Part shown: positions 14,805 through 28,195 of the stretch, piece after piece
How positions within the stretch are numbered: the first letter of the stretch is position 1
Layout: each line of letters begins with the position of its first letter
NCBI GenBank assembly: GCA_020086605.1
Contig: JACBWW010000012.1
Location: forward strand, 17,736,256-17,800,255
Source: Lanius collurio
Lineage: Eukaryota; Chordata; Aves; Passeriformes; Laniidae
Length of the DNA: 64,000 nt
Direction: 5' to 3'
Made by a program: the position numbers and the translations under genes
Notes under the pieces: model-generated
What the model saw: the letters and a program-made list of their open reading frames with translations, nothing else
Told to the model about the DNA's origin: nothing
The model's database searches: none

Positions 14805-17800
14805 CAGTTTTAGCAGAAAAGAGAAAGTTTTAATCCTAAATGAAAATTTTGTTTCATTTTTCTGTTTATTTTAAACATTTTTCCTTTATGAAATTCAGTC
14901 AAATTTTAAACAAAAATAGTGTTTATAAATGGTATACTAAGGCATCTCATAGAAGAGATTGCAGTGCAAATGACTTGGAGACGTTCAAAGCTCAGTTTTG
15001 TTCCATTAGTGTTTTTGTGGTCCTTATATCAAGGAAGCAGCACGCTTTACCAGTTAATCTGTGCTAACGATTACATGGATCTGTGTTAACAATGGGCTGG
15101 ATCTTCAATAACTTTCGAACTCCTATTACTATCATTAGTCAGCAGAAGGCTAATTGTTTCTGTATGACCATTTTTAAGCTTCAGCTAGTGGATTCTAAGC
15201 AAAATGTATTATTGTGTGTGTGCGGATATTACTGCAAGTAGAAACTGGAGAAGTCGTTAGGTTTCTGATAGGATGAAATTTCTCTGCTGAAAACCAAACA
15301 ATTTCCCCTATGGAAACCAAACAGTGGTTTGCCCATGAAAACCATTTATCTGAAAAAATGGTGAAAAAATGTCAGAGAAATGTCTCTGTAAAAGATCTGT
15401 TTTTAATTGAGTAACCATTTGAAACTACCTGTCTGTTCATTTAGCTGTTTTGTCCTTTTGTGTATCAGTAAAGGTTTCTTCTTGCCTTTTAACCAAAGGT
15501 ACTGAAGTTATTTATTGCAGCCTTAAACCTCTTCCAGCTCCTACATAAGAGCTGACTAATCCTAACAGGGCAATCCATGGTTCGTTGTGCAAGGAATGGG
15601 ATCCAGCTCTCCTTTAGGACCATCAGCTTCCACATGATGTTTCTTGGGATAGTGATGTGTTCAAGCTGTCTGTGGATCACAACTTGCCTGTAGTTGCTGC
15701 AAATATTTTTTTTCAGTCTGCTGCAACTTGGGTGTTTGCTGCATTAAATTCTCGAGGAATTAAGTTGTCCCGAGTATAACTGAGCAGAAACTGCACTTTA
15801 TGGCAAGTACTACATAGTGTCACCCTTGAGGAAAGAAGAAGGAACTTTTCTAAACTTGGTCAAGACAACTGTAAAGGGAATATGTGAGTCAGTTTTAGTC
15901 TCTGCCTGCAAACAGGCTGTGAAAACAGCACATCCTTGGGAGCAAAGGGGTTGAATTGCCTGTATCAGCATCCCATTCCTCATTCAACATGTACACACGA
16001 AAAAACTCACCTTCAGTTGTGCAGCTTTTCCTTGGGCTTCCTATTTTTGATACAGAGACTACTAGTATAATTCTGAATCTGACCACAGTCCTAAGAAAAT
16101 ACCCCAATCCAGATGCTTAGGTTCCCAATGCCATAGTGTTGGGTTGTCACTGGTGCAGAATGAGTCAGCTTGATTATGTATGGAGAGGAAATAATGGTTG
16201 CCTGCTGATTCACCCTGTCTTGCTTTTGGGTCATGAGACGAGTCTTAATTCAAGACTGCAGATTTTATCTGTAAGATTTCAGATTGGGTAAGTCCCAAAC
16301 TATCATTGACTTCTAACCCATCTAAGGACTCATTCTTCTTTGCTGGAAGCAGTAGGTCTTATCTACTGAAAATGTACTAATCTGAAAGGTTCTTTTTGTT
16401 CTTGATTACTTTAACCTGCTCCATTTTCTGCTCAGAGAAGTGAAACTAATTTGTTTTTTGTTTATCTCACTCCCAAACTTTTTTTTTTTATCCCTACTTT
16501 TTCAAAAGACACCACTGATGTGAAGCAATGAAATTATTTAAACTAACATTGCATACTGCATCTTCTATCAGTTGTTTTAATAGTGTCAGAATATTTTACT
16601 CTGTCATTTTTGGTTGCTTTAGCCAAGATGAGTATTGATAGAATCAGAAATAAAATTCCTGATTCTTAATCCTGTAATGTGACCACAGAAAATAATGCTA
16701 TATTAAAAAGAAATTTAGTGCAATTGTGATTAAGGAGGTAAAAAGGCATATTAAATCGGTGTTAAACTTGTGGCTATAGAGTACTTATCTTTACAGAAGC
16801 TGTTGGACAGTATGTGTTCTCCATTCAGTTATTGGAAGACTTGGCATGAAAAAAGATGAAGCTTAGCAGGACTAAATTTTTGTGTACTTTCAACAGAAAA
16901 TTGCAAATAATCATTAAGATCAAACACACATATTGATCCAAAGTACCATTATCTCAAAGAAATTGAAATTGTGTGATTTCAATAAACCTGAAGAGATCAG
17001 CAAATAATAATAATCTTCCATACTCTCTTCTGTTTATACCATTTTTGTATCTTTTTGCAGAGTGGCATAAGTGTGACAAGGAAGAGATTTTAATGCATAA
17101 TTCTGATGGGATGAAGATTTAAAAACTATTCCAGAGAAGGCATTCATCAAATTATGTGCACCACAGAACAGTAATGTTGTATCTCTTACAGATTTCATGC
17201 TAAGATACTTTCATCTTAGTCTGACAATTGAGATGCAAACTGGAGATTAATTTGTATTTTGAGAGGTTGTTGCATAAATATGAGGAACTTGTTCATTTTT
17301 TTTTTTTTTGGCAGCAGAGCTCTGTTGGGTTTTTTTTGTACAACTAACCACCTAACAATCTTCCAAGACATAGATAGTGTGTGAAATAAGCTTTCTTACG
17401 TAAGTACTTCCCATGTTCCCTTGATTAAGAAAGGCTGAACTTGTATAAACAGTAGCAAAGAGTTAATAACACGGCAGAGCTGCCCCAGCTTGTACAAGCT
17501 AAAAGGTTTTGCTGTATTAGTCAAAAAATGCCAGCAGTGGGGAACTTCTACATCCTACTGAAGTTAGTAGGCTTTGAGCTTACTACCTCGCCTGATGAGG
17601 CCCACAAGTTCAGTGTTCCTCATTTTCAGATATACAGACCCAACTGCTGCTTTGTAATGAGAGAAAGCTCTGGCTGCAAGTAGAGAGGTGCCAGTAGAGT
17701 TTGGTGTGTTTAGAATTGTGTTGTGACTTTCCATCTACTTTTCGTTATTCTGTATCACAGATTTGTAAATTGAAAATATGCAGTAGGTCTACGACAGTGT

Positions 17801-20800
17801 TTTTAACAGCCATGGTACTACTGTGGTTGATAAAGCAAAATGGGAATTGCAGAAGCTAAACATTTTGGTCAGTATATCCAAGTTGCACTCTAATAATGGA
17901 TTACATTAGCAGAGATGAGTTCAGAAGACCAATCAAAGATTGTCCATATTGACTTGTGAGGCCCCCTGCTATCCCCCATGGAGAGAATATAATCACTTAG
18001 AGAGGTGAGAAGGTTGGGGCCAGGAAGACCAGCTGGCTGGGATATGCATGGGCTGAATCAAATATTTTCAGTACTGAAGAAGCAATGTTTCTGCATTTGC
18101 ACAGTGATATGTTTACCAACAATGGTTAGTTCCATTTTTATTGAAAGTGATATATTCTGCTTCTCAACCTGCTCTTAGAAAAACAAAAACTTTTTTTTTT
18201 TTACAAGAATTAATTCCTCCTTGTGTCAGTCCCTTCCACCCACATACCCTGCATATGCACACAGTAATTTAACATGACATTCAGAAAGAAAAAACAAACA
18301 CCATTTACAATCAAGACTTCAACCTATGTTTTAAAATTCAGATTATACAAGTTGAGTGCCTGAATTTGCATAGAAAATGTCTGGTTTGCATAATAACTTG
18401 AAAACTATTTTCCTTCCCTAATATTTGGTTTTTAACTCCATTTAGTCATAGTGCTTTCTGGAAGCTGCTAAAGCAATAATGCTTAATTCTGGTCAAAATA
18501 TTTAGTTTGGTTATTTTCCTTGGTGTAGGATTGCAGTCAGATCTTTTGCAGGCCTCTGGCATCTGAAAGGTTTTCCCTGTTATTGCTTTTTTTTAACTGA
18601 TTATTTAGGCCTTTCTGGTGGAGATAATAATGGAGACTGTGAACTGAGTTCGAATCTGAGATTGTGCCAAGTACTTTCTTTAGTTCAGAAAGTTAACTTC
18701 AGGGGTTTTTTAGAGGACTTATTTTTGTAAGGATTTTTTTCCAGACTGTCATAATAGCATTAAGTAGGTTCTTTTGTTCAGTCAGCAAGGATTTTGTATG
18801 TATGACACACTGTAGCCAAACTGTACTCTTCTCAGAAACATGTAATTAAAGATGTCAGGAAATTGTAGGTTAGTGTTTGTGAGTACTGAAGTAACTCTGA
18901 AAAGCCCTATTGGTAGTTAGGATTTTCTTTCTCTCCATAGACAATGCTTAGCTATGTAATTACCTTCTTTGGAGGAATAATTTATTTTCATTCCTTTCTC
19001 TTCAGTATTTTTCTTAACTTAGTGCTTCAGTGAACAATATTTTTTTAAGCAAGATAACAGTACTGTAACTTCAGAAGGGAAATACTTGCATGTCTGTGAA
19101 CAATCTCGTCCAAATACAATACTGCAGTATTTCCTGCATCAATACAGGTGGCAGAATGTGAATTAGGGGAGGTAGTGTCTGCATTCTGATTTTCTTATTA
19201 CAGAGAAGCATTACAAAACTAGAATGATTCAGACTTGAGTATTTGAGTTACTCAAAAGAATTGGACCTCTGAGAACTGTATTCCTTAGGAAAGAGTAGAC
19301 TAAGAGACTGTACTGATTTATTTTGGATCCTGATAAGAAAGGATGAGCTATCAGGTTATTTACAGAAGCAAGACTAGTATAGGGAAATATACTTATTTCT
19401 TTGAAAGGAGATTGGGACTAAGGAAACACATATAGGTTTCATTTCATTTGGAAAAGAGCTGAAATATATAACAATTTGTAAGGTGTAGCAATCCATAAAG
19501 TTACTTGCTATTAGTAGATAAAAGTAACAATGAGGTAATGATCCAGATTTATGAAAGCTGAAGTTTAAGTTTAAAGTGGGGTTCAGATGTAAATACTCAG
19601 AATTTCAACAGCTTTTCTTGTGAGAAGTCATCTGTCAAAACCAGAAACAGGTCACAAGTTTATATTTGTAATGGATGAGGTTTCATTAACTCCATTGTTT
19701 ATTTATCATTGCAGATATTTCTGCAAATTGGATCTGAAGTTTCTGTAAAATGTCTTTTCTGATAGGCTTTTATCAGAACAGATCAGAAAATAGTTATGAG
19801 TAACCAAAAGCCAAAGATATGAGTACGTTTGAATGGAAGCAATGGAAAAATATCCTTCTGTCTCACGAGCATAATTCATGTCAGAGCAGGGTATAAAAAT
19901 CAGTGCTCTAAGATCTTGTCATGCCACTTACAAATGTGCCACTGTAACTGGGTTGGCAGAGTTGTGGTGCAAACCTCCCTCATACTGATGCAGCATATGC
20001 TGAGAGAAAAACCCATTTTTGTTGGCAGAGGTAGCAGCTGCCTCAAATCTGAGTGACATAAGCCACCTGACAAATGCACTCTTATCTCGGTCTAGCTGTA
20101 ACATAAAGCATAAGGATTCAAATAACCTGCTCCATTGAAAAACAAGCAAACAACCAAATCCCAAGTCCCACTGAAGAGAGACAAATGTTTTGAAACAGCA
20201 GCTAGTGGAAGTTAGAAAAAAATCAGCATTTAGAAAGGTGTTGGCTTAAAAAGACAAATGGTCCTGTATACCTAACAGAATATTGGTGTGCTGCCACGAC
20301 TGAGGGGACCTGTCTGCAGGGTTGGAAGTAAAGGTTTCCTATCCATCTGACATCTCCAAAAATTATTTTCAGATTACAACCAGAATTTCCTCCTCTGCTT
20401 AATATAACTTGCTTTTGAGGCTAATTTGAACTTGCTGTGCTGATTATGTACTGCAATGAATGAAGAACAGTCATGATTAAATCATCAGGCTGGGAGAACG
20501 ATAACACACAGTCTGGTGTACAGCAGTATCTCAAATCACTACATCTATTTTTGCAGTGTCTGTTAGACTGAATATTACATGAAACTAAAATTTTGATTAA
20601 AAAGGAAACACGGTTTTTAGCTTCTACACAAGTCAACAAGTTTATATAAAGACTTTGGGGGAAACAGTTGCTTCACAGTTATCTGTTAACAGCAGTGGAG
20701 AAATAAGGGGTGTTTTTTAATGCTGGGAGTTTTCATAAACCAAGGTGTGATTTCACAAGATTTCAGCTATCACAGCAGCTGAAAGGGAGTGGGCTGACTG

Positions 20801-21733
20801 TTCTCTCTGGCTCTTCTCTTCCTTCCTGCTCCTGCCACGCAGTTCTGTCTTTGCCTTGCATCAGCTTCTGTGCTCATGGAACAAAAGATGTACCGGTTCC
20901 ACTTGCTGACCTGACAAAGAACAGCTGCCACCCTAGGTAGCTTTCTGCCACTTTAGCAAGCTGAATTAGTTTAATGTGAAATTGAATGACTACTAGAACC
21001 CATCTCTTTTTGTAATAGCAAAGTCATAATTTGTATCAAGCGATTTAGTAAAACTATGCCCTTAGGGGGAGGTTTCACAAGATGCCTAAGCCGTTTTTGC
21101 AGCTTGCTGCTGTCAAAAGGAAGAATCCTCCAGGTACATGTTTCCTACTGCTTTCCCTGTGTTTGGTGCTGCCCCCTTTGTCAGCTGGCTTAGCTCGCTC
21201 AACTGGAAGAAAATGAACCCAGCAAAAGTGTGAACAGCTTTATGTGAGTTTAGTGAGCTGAACTGGGAGGTACCAGACAAGTGCCAGAGCCAGCATGGCT
21301 GTGAGCTGGCACTGGGTCTACTCAGCAGGGAAGAAGACAGAGGGGGAAAACCTCCTTCAGCAGCAGAGGAATGCAAGGTTGTCTCAGCTGGCTTGTGAAA
21401 CCACATTGCTTCACACAGTAAGACAACGATTTTCTCCTTGCAAAGATGCACTCTGGTATGGAATTCATTTTGGAGATTAAAAAAAAATCCACTGTCATTC
21501 AGAGATACTAAAAAAAGATATGCCCTTTCCCCCCCACAATTAGATGGTCACAAATCAAAGTTGAAAGAGAGTAAATAGAATTGAGGTTTGGAGGTAGGTA
21601 TTGGGAGTTAGAGACTATCTACACTGTGTGCTGAGTAAAGGAGTTTTTGTTTGTTAATTTTTTTATGCATTCTAGCACTTCTGCAAGGAATGCTGAGTTT
21701 CCCTGTGTTTCTTCCTTGAAATGGGGACAAGGG

Positions 21734-21750
21734 AAAAAAAAAAAAAAAAA
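21734..21750. repeat. A homopolymer
   Basis: Seventeen consecutive A. No target-site duplication or retrogene body is evident next to it. Confidence 0.95.
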
Positions 21751-22189
21751 GCTTTCTGTAGCCATTAATACTCTAATTAACACCTTACTCTTCTTTTAAA
21801 TGGGTTGGTAGGAGAGTTGATGGAGCTGTGGCAGCTGGAGGCAAAACTTTCTTGGTAAGCATGAAGAATGGAAGGGGGGAGAAACATAAAGAAAGAGCTT
21901 GGTGAATGTCCTGAAAAGAGAAAGTAAAAGATGTTGAAAATAGGGCAATGAATAAAAACCAGTGTTAAAATACCAGCGGCTGAATCACTGCTATCACTTG
22001 GCGTGTGTTTTTTGGAGGCAGTACTGCTGCGCTGCAGGCTGGAAGGAGGTTTGCCAGCAGAGCTCATTGGGCGAGTCTCCTCCTCAGCTCCACAGCAGAG
22101 CCTCCTTAACTCCAAATTCTGATGGAAACAGTCACTGGGGCAAGGCAACTTTTCGTAGGATAACTGTGTCTGTGGGAAGATTCTTGCCA

Positions 22190-22740
22190 ACATGGTTAAT
22201 GATACAGTTTCACGATTGCTTTAAGCGCGCCTGTGTGTGGGCTGGCGTCAGAAAGGGAGGTCCCAGCCATGTGTTTCTGCCGCCTCTCTGGTGCCAGTGT
22301 GAGCGTGAGTGGTAAACTGTAAAACTAACCTAGAGAAAAAAGCATGGGAGGGGTTGGCCAGATCGCATCCCTGATTTCTCACCATCTGATTGCACAAATG
22401 CCAGCGCTGGCACTGGGAGCTTGGCTGAGGGGCGGAGGAGAGAGAGGCCCTTCAGCTGCAGCTCCGGCTCGGGCTGTTTTACAGCGATGGAGAAGACACA
22501 GTCTGGGGCGGGGGGTGGGGATTTTTTAAAATTATTATTATTATAAATGACTCATATCATCGTAGCACATTTCAGGATAGAGATTCTGTCCGGGAGGCAT
22601 TCGATGGTTGGGAGGCTGGCCCGGCTCTTGCTCCATGTAGGTCAGTGAGGAGTGCGGTCTCTTGTTCCCAGCATATCGCTACAGCTACTGCCAGCAAGAA
22701 CGCAGGCTTTCTTAATTAGTTCTGCTCCGCGTAATACAGC
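22190..22740. promoter_or_regulatory. CpG-enriched patch with GC box and AP-1 motif
   Basis: I count roughly 20 CpG dinucleotides in about 550 bases, far denser than the flanks, with near-balanced GC content. It holds a GC-box/G-run block (GGGGCGGGGGGTGGGG, 22505-22520) and, about 30 bases on, the AP-1 consensus TGACTCA (22548-22554). This suggests an internal promoter or enhancer in the inferred ULK4 intron. No transcript start is shown by the sequence itself. Confidence 0.35.
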
Positions 22741-24577
22741 ACACACCTAAGCCTCTGATGGAGTAGAACCATAGTTTCTCGTTTAACAATGTATCAAGGC
22801 GTGTCATTATTATACAGTTACATATGCTAAGTCTTGTCTTATGTAAGCAATAACACACAACGAGGTGTGTTTTAGTCAGCCAGTGTGCATACACCTTGGA
22901 TGGACTGGGGCAGCAGTGTTGCTGAGGGCTACAACACACCCAGGGTGTGGGTGTATTAGCTGACTAATCCACGTTTTGTAGTGTTACTGTGCTTATTAAA
23001 TACATTGAAGGGGAAAATTTAAAAGTATATTAAAATCTGAATTATGAAGAATCAACCCACTGCATAACTGGAAGTGAGCAAACACATCTCAAAGAAGTAA
23101 CCGAAACTGCTGGACTACTACCTTTGAAACTTTCCTTTTTGTGTGTCTTCCTCACTGGTAGCAGCCAGGGGTTGTGGTAACAGCTGATGTTTACTAAGCC
23201 ATTACTCCCAAGATTTTGCTCGTGGCGAAGTTGTCCTGGTCTGAGTCTCAACTCTAAAATTGCAACCTATATATAAGGGAAAAAGTCATGGAAAGTAATT
23301 TTCTGTATGTTTTATCTGGTATCCATTTTATGAGTTTTTTTCCACTTATCTCAGGAAAGAAATATTTTTGCCTTCATATTTGGACCTTATAATTTCAGAA
23401 TGACCAGTTAATTTTCAATTTAATTAGTAGTTACTTGCATCTTGTTTTTGTGCAGATGATTTTGCTAGGAGCTAGATCAGGTCTTAATGGTGAGCCATTG
23501 TCAGTTCATTGAAGGAGAGATATAAGCTGTTAGTGACACAGATGCACAGAAAGTGACATGATTCTTCTGGAGTTAGTGCTCTTTGCATCTGGGGAGTCTG
23601 AACTTTTATCTCAGATGTTTCTGCCCTGTATTTTTTAGTATGCCTAGACCCAGCATTCAGTTTCCAGCTCTGCAGTGTTTTCTTCTCTGAGCAAGAATGA
23701 ACCTGTTATTGGCTATTTTTAAAAGTACTGGCTTTGTTATGTTTTCAGTCCTTTTGAAGTTAAAGGATTTTTGTACTTAAGCTAATGTTGATGGTCTTGT
23801 ACCTGCTTTCCTTCAACTCTGAAACTGCCTCAAAGAGCACCTTTTGGATGTTCACTGTTGATGTGATGCTAAAACGATATCTATCTGTAAGCCACACAGT
23901 TCTCCAGGTATCAAGGATGCCTGGTCATACTAATTCCACTATTAATATTTTTGTAGAAATTAAATAACCTAAACAATAACCTTCCATTCCCCCAAAATCA
24001 CCCCCCAAAATTCTTTCAAAACCTTAATATGCCTATTTATTAAAACAAATTGCTGATGAAATGAGAAACTTTAAAACATATTATTATATAGTCTTTGTCC
24101 CTCCTTTGACTAGAAAAAACTAAGAATCATTCTGCTGATGTCAAAGCTGGTGTAAAGGACATTCAGGAATATACTTTTCCAGTGAAAGTGCCCAGGTGCA
24201 ATCAAGTATTGTTGTATCTGTGTGGTAACGATACGCGTGTGCACAAAAACAAAGGAAGTGTCACCACTGTGCAAAGCACAATGTTTAATCTCCCTTAGTT
24301 TACCTGTGCAGTTGATAATTCAGATATGTTCTTAGCCTAATGACTGTGCTATTTTTATACAATTAAGCCAATGTTTTGCTTCTCCTCTCCATAACTGGTT
24401 GGTTCAGTTTTTTGGTTTTTTTTTTTCCCTCCATACCTTGTGCCTTGTCTAAGGTCTACAGAACTTTTCAGACCTGTGCTTGGCCTTGCATGTTTTGGCC
24501 TAGTTCTGAGTTCTTGTAAGACTGACCTTTGACCATCGTTCAGAGTACAAATAAATTATGTAAGTGACTGTTATATC
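22741..24577. other. Noncoding, inferred ULK4 intron
   Basis: No gene recognised. A 15-bp near-perfect palindrome (CACACCCAGGGTGTG) occurs at about 22934-22950. Confidence 0.5.
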
Positions 24578-24690
24578 TCTGAATCATAGAACCATTTAGG
24601 TTGGACAAGACCACTGAGATAATCAAATCCAACCATTAACTTAAGACCACCAAGTCCACCACTAAACCATGACCCTAAGCATCACAGCTG
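24578..24690 (-). mobile_element. CR1 LINE, 3'-end fragment
   Basis: The plus strand starts GAATCATAGAACCATTTAGG and continues GGTTGGACAAGACCACTGAG, then blocks such as CCAAGTCCACCACTAAACCA. This is the reverse complement of the 3' end of avian CR1 retroposons, which finish in a TTCTATGATT-type octamer repeat. The element therefore points left (minus strand) and is heavily 5'-truncated, as is usual for CR1. No coding capacity remains. Confidence 0.85.
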
Positions 24691-27499
24691 CTCAATTTCT
24701 GTGTTTACTAATGCAGTATTTAGGTGGTTTGGTTGCACAATAATTCTTTTTTTTCCCCAGTTACCGTAAGTACAAGAATAGATAAGTTGTTTTCTTACTG
24801 AAAATGTGACACTTTAAAAAACATCACCTTTACTACTTATACCAGGAGGTTGTAATGTTTGTAGGTGTTTGGTGTCGTAGAATTCTTCCTGGAAACCACA
24901 GGTAAAGAAAATGGTATCTTTCAGAATGTTGTCTTTTATGATCTGCCATCCTTAATTAAGAGTCCTTAGTAGGAAAAAAAAAAACAAAACATCAACTTAA
25001 CATCCAGTGAATGAATAATTTCCCTGAGCAATTTGATAGTGGAGTCAGAAGCAATCCATTGTGGTAAAGTCACAAAAACTGTATTCCAGGGGCAGAAGGT
25101 GGAAAGTTATCTTAATTATTTATCTTCAGTCATGGCAAAATTATTGTAAGCAGATATAAAAGAGGAGTAGTTAGCATCTACCTCTGCAGCTTTAGAATTG
25201 GAAAATGAATTACAGTCTTTGTTAATTGGAGCTCATTTTAACATGGTGCAGAATGCCATTATTTGCATGGTATGGCACTATGGTTCAAAATCAAAATTTA
25301 CTTAAAAGGGATTATTAAATTTTCCCTTAAGAATTGTAGTTCAGCTCCTTCATTTATCTTGATAAATTGGGAAGTTGTTGTTCAGGTGAATGAATGAATG
25401 ACTAAGGAAAAATTGCTTGCTATCATTAAGGGTAATTTATATAGCATAGAACAAGCCACTGACATGGGTATATCTTTCCTGCCCAGTGTAGGTGTGAGTC
25501 CTCAACCAGAGTTATTACATGTCTTAATCAGTTCTACTGTATGTGATAGTACTATTAATGGATGGATTTTAGAGAAAAAAAATTTATATTAACTTGATGA
25601 GATTCCTGTGGATTTAATTTTATTTCTAAAAATAAGTAAATCTCTTGCAGAAAGTTTCTGTATTAATTCCAGCTTATTCTACAACCTTAAAATGTATCTC
25701 ATATCCCAGTAACTGTAGTAAGTATTTTTTGTTGAAAATTACTTAGATGAGCCAGCTATTAACAATATGAGTAACTTGATCCAAAGGAAAGCAATTTCAT
25801 TTGAGACATTTGTGAAGACCAACCCTCCTGTGTCTGAGTTTTGCTTGGACAGATAGGTGAGGGATAGCCACTCATGGTGTGCATCAGTGACCACCTCTTC
25901 TGCTCCCGAGTCCCAGCTAAGGTGAGGCTACAACAGAGAAACACTTACCTCTCAGTAACATGGTATCAGCAAATCAAATCAGCACAGCCTCGTCATGGAA
26001 GGTTGAAATGAGAAGGTGGGATGAGTGGGTTTGAGACTGTATCTGTGGAATATTTTTGCATTGGAGTTGTTGGATCACATATAGTTGGTAATTTATTATG
26101 AGGAAATTTAGAATCTGTATTTTATTGTGTTGTTTGTGTTACTACAAGTATTCCATAACTGGCTCAGTATTGCTTGAGAGTATGAAATAGTGTACCTGGG
26201 CAAAACTCCCATCCCAAGCTTGGTCATTATGTTGGTTTTTATTTATCCAAATTTCCTACAAGGGAAGTAAATCTAGAAGTCCCAGAGAACCATTGTTCAA
26301 CTGGAATAGAAAAAGGGGAACGTTTCTGGGTGTGTCCATTGGGTCTGCTCAGTGGAGCTGAGTAGGCTGAATGATAGTGGGCAGGAGGTGCTCTACAGCC
26401 TTTCTGTACTGTGACTGAAACTGTGGTAGCAACAGACATATTTAAACATCTGTTCATCAGTGTTATTCTAGTTGGAGCCCTAAAATAATAGGGAGAGAGG
26501 GAAGACAAACAGCTATGCTGGGAAGTCTTTACAGCAGTACAGTGCTTAGGAGAAACACTGTGGTGATGCTAGTGAGGCAGAGCATGCTTAAAAGCATGTT
26601 AGCCAAAAGACAGTAAAATATTATTTTCTTTTGTCTTGTGGCATAGACAGGGATTAATATGGCATGGTTGCTTATTATTGGGGTTTTCTGACTTTTTCTG
26701 TTGTTTAACAGTTGTAACTGTAACTTTAGGATGTTTTATCTGTGATTTTTCATGACAGATGTTGTCCTCGTATTGAAATTTTCATAAGCTGTTCTTGATA
26801 AAATTTTCAGTTTTCTGGAAGATTACAAAGAGATATTATGGTGTTATTACTATCTAGCTGTAGTTTTAAAAATTCTAGTGGCTTTTGTTTAACTCTGCTT
26901 TTCTGAGAGTTTATTGGCTGTGGCAAGAATTTGACTTCTGTTTTGACACTGTGGGTTTTCCATCCCTTGAAATCTTTCCCTATTTGAAATGTTTTTAAAA
27001 GCTTGAAACCCTTAAAAAAAAAAAGTGGCAGCTTCTTATGTGCTCATTAAAGATTTCTTCCATATTAGAAACAAGTATCTGGAAATTCTGTTATCCATGA
27101 ATGTGCTAAAGTTTCTTGCAGTAAGCAGCTGGTTTTACAGTCCCCCAACATATGCTACTTCCATTTAAACTGTGTGTGCATCATCCCAATCTGAGCCTGC
27201 GCTTTATCTTCCCCACTCCTCAGTGTAATAAGATTGTAAGTATGCCATACCTAAAAATAAGTATGTTCCACTATAGGGCAAGGGAGTAAAGCAAGAGCCT
27301 GCACTTCATGGCTCTTGCTATGGGCTAAAGTGAAACAGAACTATAGAATTGACAGTAGAACTTCAAATTTCCCAGTATATTCTGTGGGAATTCAGCACTT
27401 CTGTACAATGAATCAATGTGACTACGTAGAAGCTTCTTATTGTTTAAAATATGCATCACCTCTTTGGGCATCATTTGGGAACTCTCACATCTTTTAATT
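24691..27499. other. Noncoding, inferred ULK4 intron
   Basis: No gene, exon or mobile element recognised. A GAAT trinucleotide-plus-one repeat lies near 25388. Confidence 0.5.
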
Positions 27500-27608
27500 T
27501 GTACAGTAATAGCTATTTATCACCTCTTTTGTGTATTATGCTTACTTATTTTATACTTACATATTATACTACTTTTATGTACTTATGCATAACTTATATA
27601 GTTCACTT

Positions 27609-27644
27609 ACCTAACACAGTACTTATACCTAACACAGTACTTAT
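27609..27644. repeat. Tandem 18-bp duplication in an AT-rich tract
   Basis: ACCTAACACAGTACTTAT occurs twice head to tail, inside a tract (about 27530-27700) of related ACTTAT/ATACTT motifs that borders dispersed repeat copy B. Confidence 0.9.
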
Positions 27645-27781
27645 ACATTTACTAACATATATAATACAGCACATACACATTTTGCAACTGCTATGCATGA
27701 GATTACACATTACTTGGTTGGTCTCTCTACTTTGTCCAGAGCTCCACGCCCACTTTTCAGATAATACAATTAGTTCCTAAT

Positions 27782-28195
27782 CCAGTGCAGCACAGTCCTC
27801 TTTATCTATTCCTTGGTGTCTTGGTATTTAGCCTTTCAGCTTCTCCTTTCCCAATTCCAATTTAGTACAGTTTATCTTTCAGTACTTTCCAGTCCTTGAT
27901 GCTCCAGATCCAGACAAGCAGAGTCAAGATGATGGCAGCAACAAAACCCATCCAGTGATCAGCAGCCAAGTTAGTCCAGGAAATCCAAACAAGACAGGAT
28001 AGAGAGCAGATACAAGCCCTTCTCACCTCTCTCTTCTTCTGGCTGGGCTTAAGAACCTTCCAGGAGCTGACCTGCTACAGCTGAAGGTGGATGGCCAGGT
28101 GAAGCTGGTGAGGGTAATTCCAGCCTGGTCTCTCTCTGAGGGGTCCAATAGGAATAACTAAAGATGGTTTGGCTGGGGCACACTATCATGGTTCA
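27782..28195 (-). repeat. Dispersed repeat copy B (inverted relative to copy A)
   Basis: The reverse complement aligns with 5712-6140 from end to end, with matching order of conserved blocks and short indels. The homologous edge near 28195 (GGGGCACACTATCATGGTTC on the plus strand) agrees with the left edge of copy A near 5712, so this is probably a true element boundary. The other boundary may extend left into the AT-rich tandem tract. Confidence 0.85.

Larger units (their letters stand above)
6461..22189. other. Noncoding, inferred ULK4 intron
   Basis: Long AT-rich stretch with homopolymer runs, including twelve G at 14793-14804 and seventeen A at 21734-21750. No exon with good splice sites and an extended frame, no RNA gene and no clear mobile element was recognised. 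Confidence 0.5.

Noticed and set aside
21734..21750. Poly-A run as the tail of a processed retrogene
   Set aside because: No gene-like sequence precedes it on either strand and no flanking duplication was seen.
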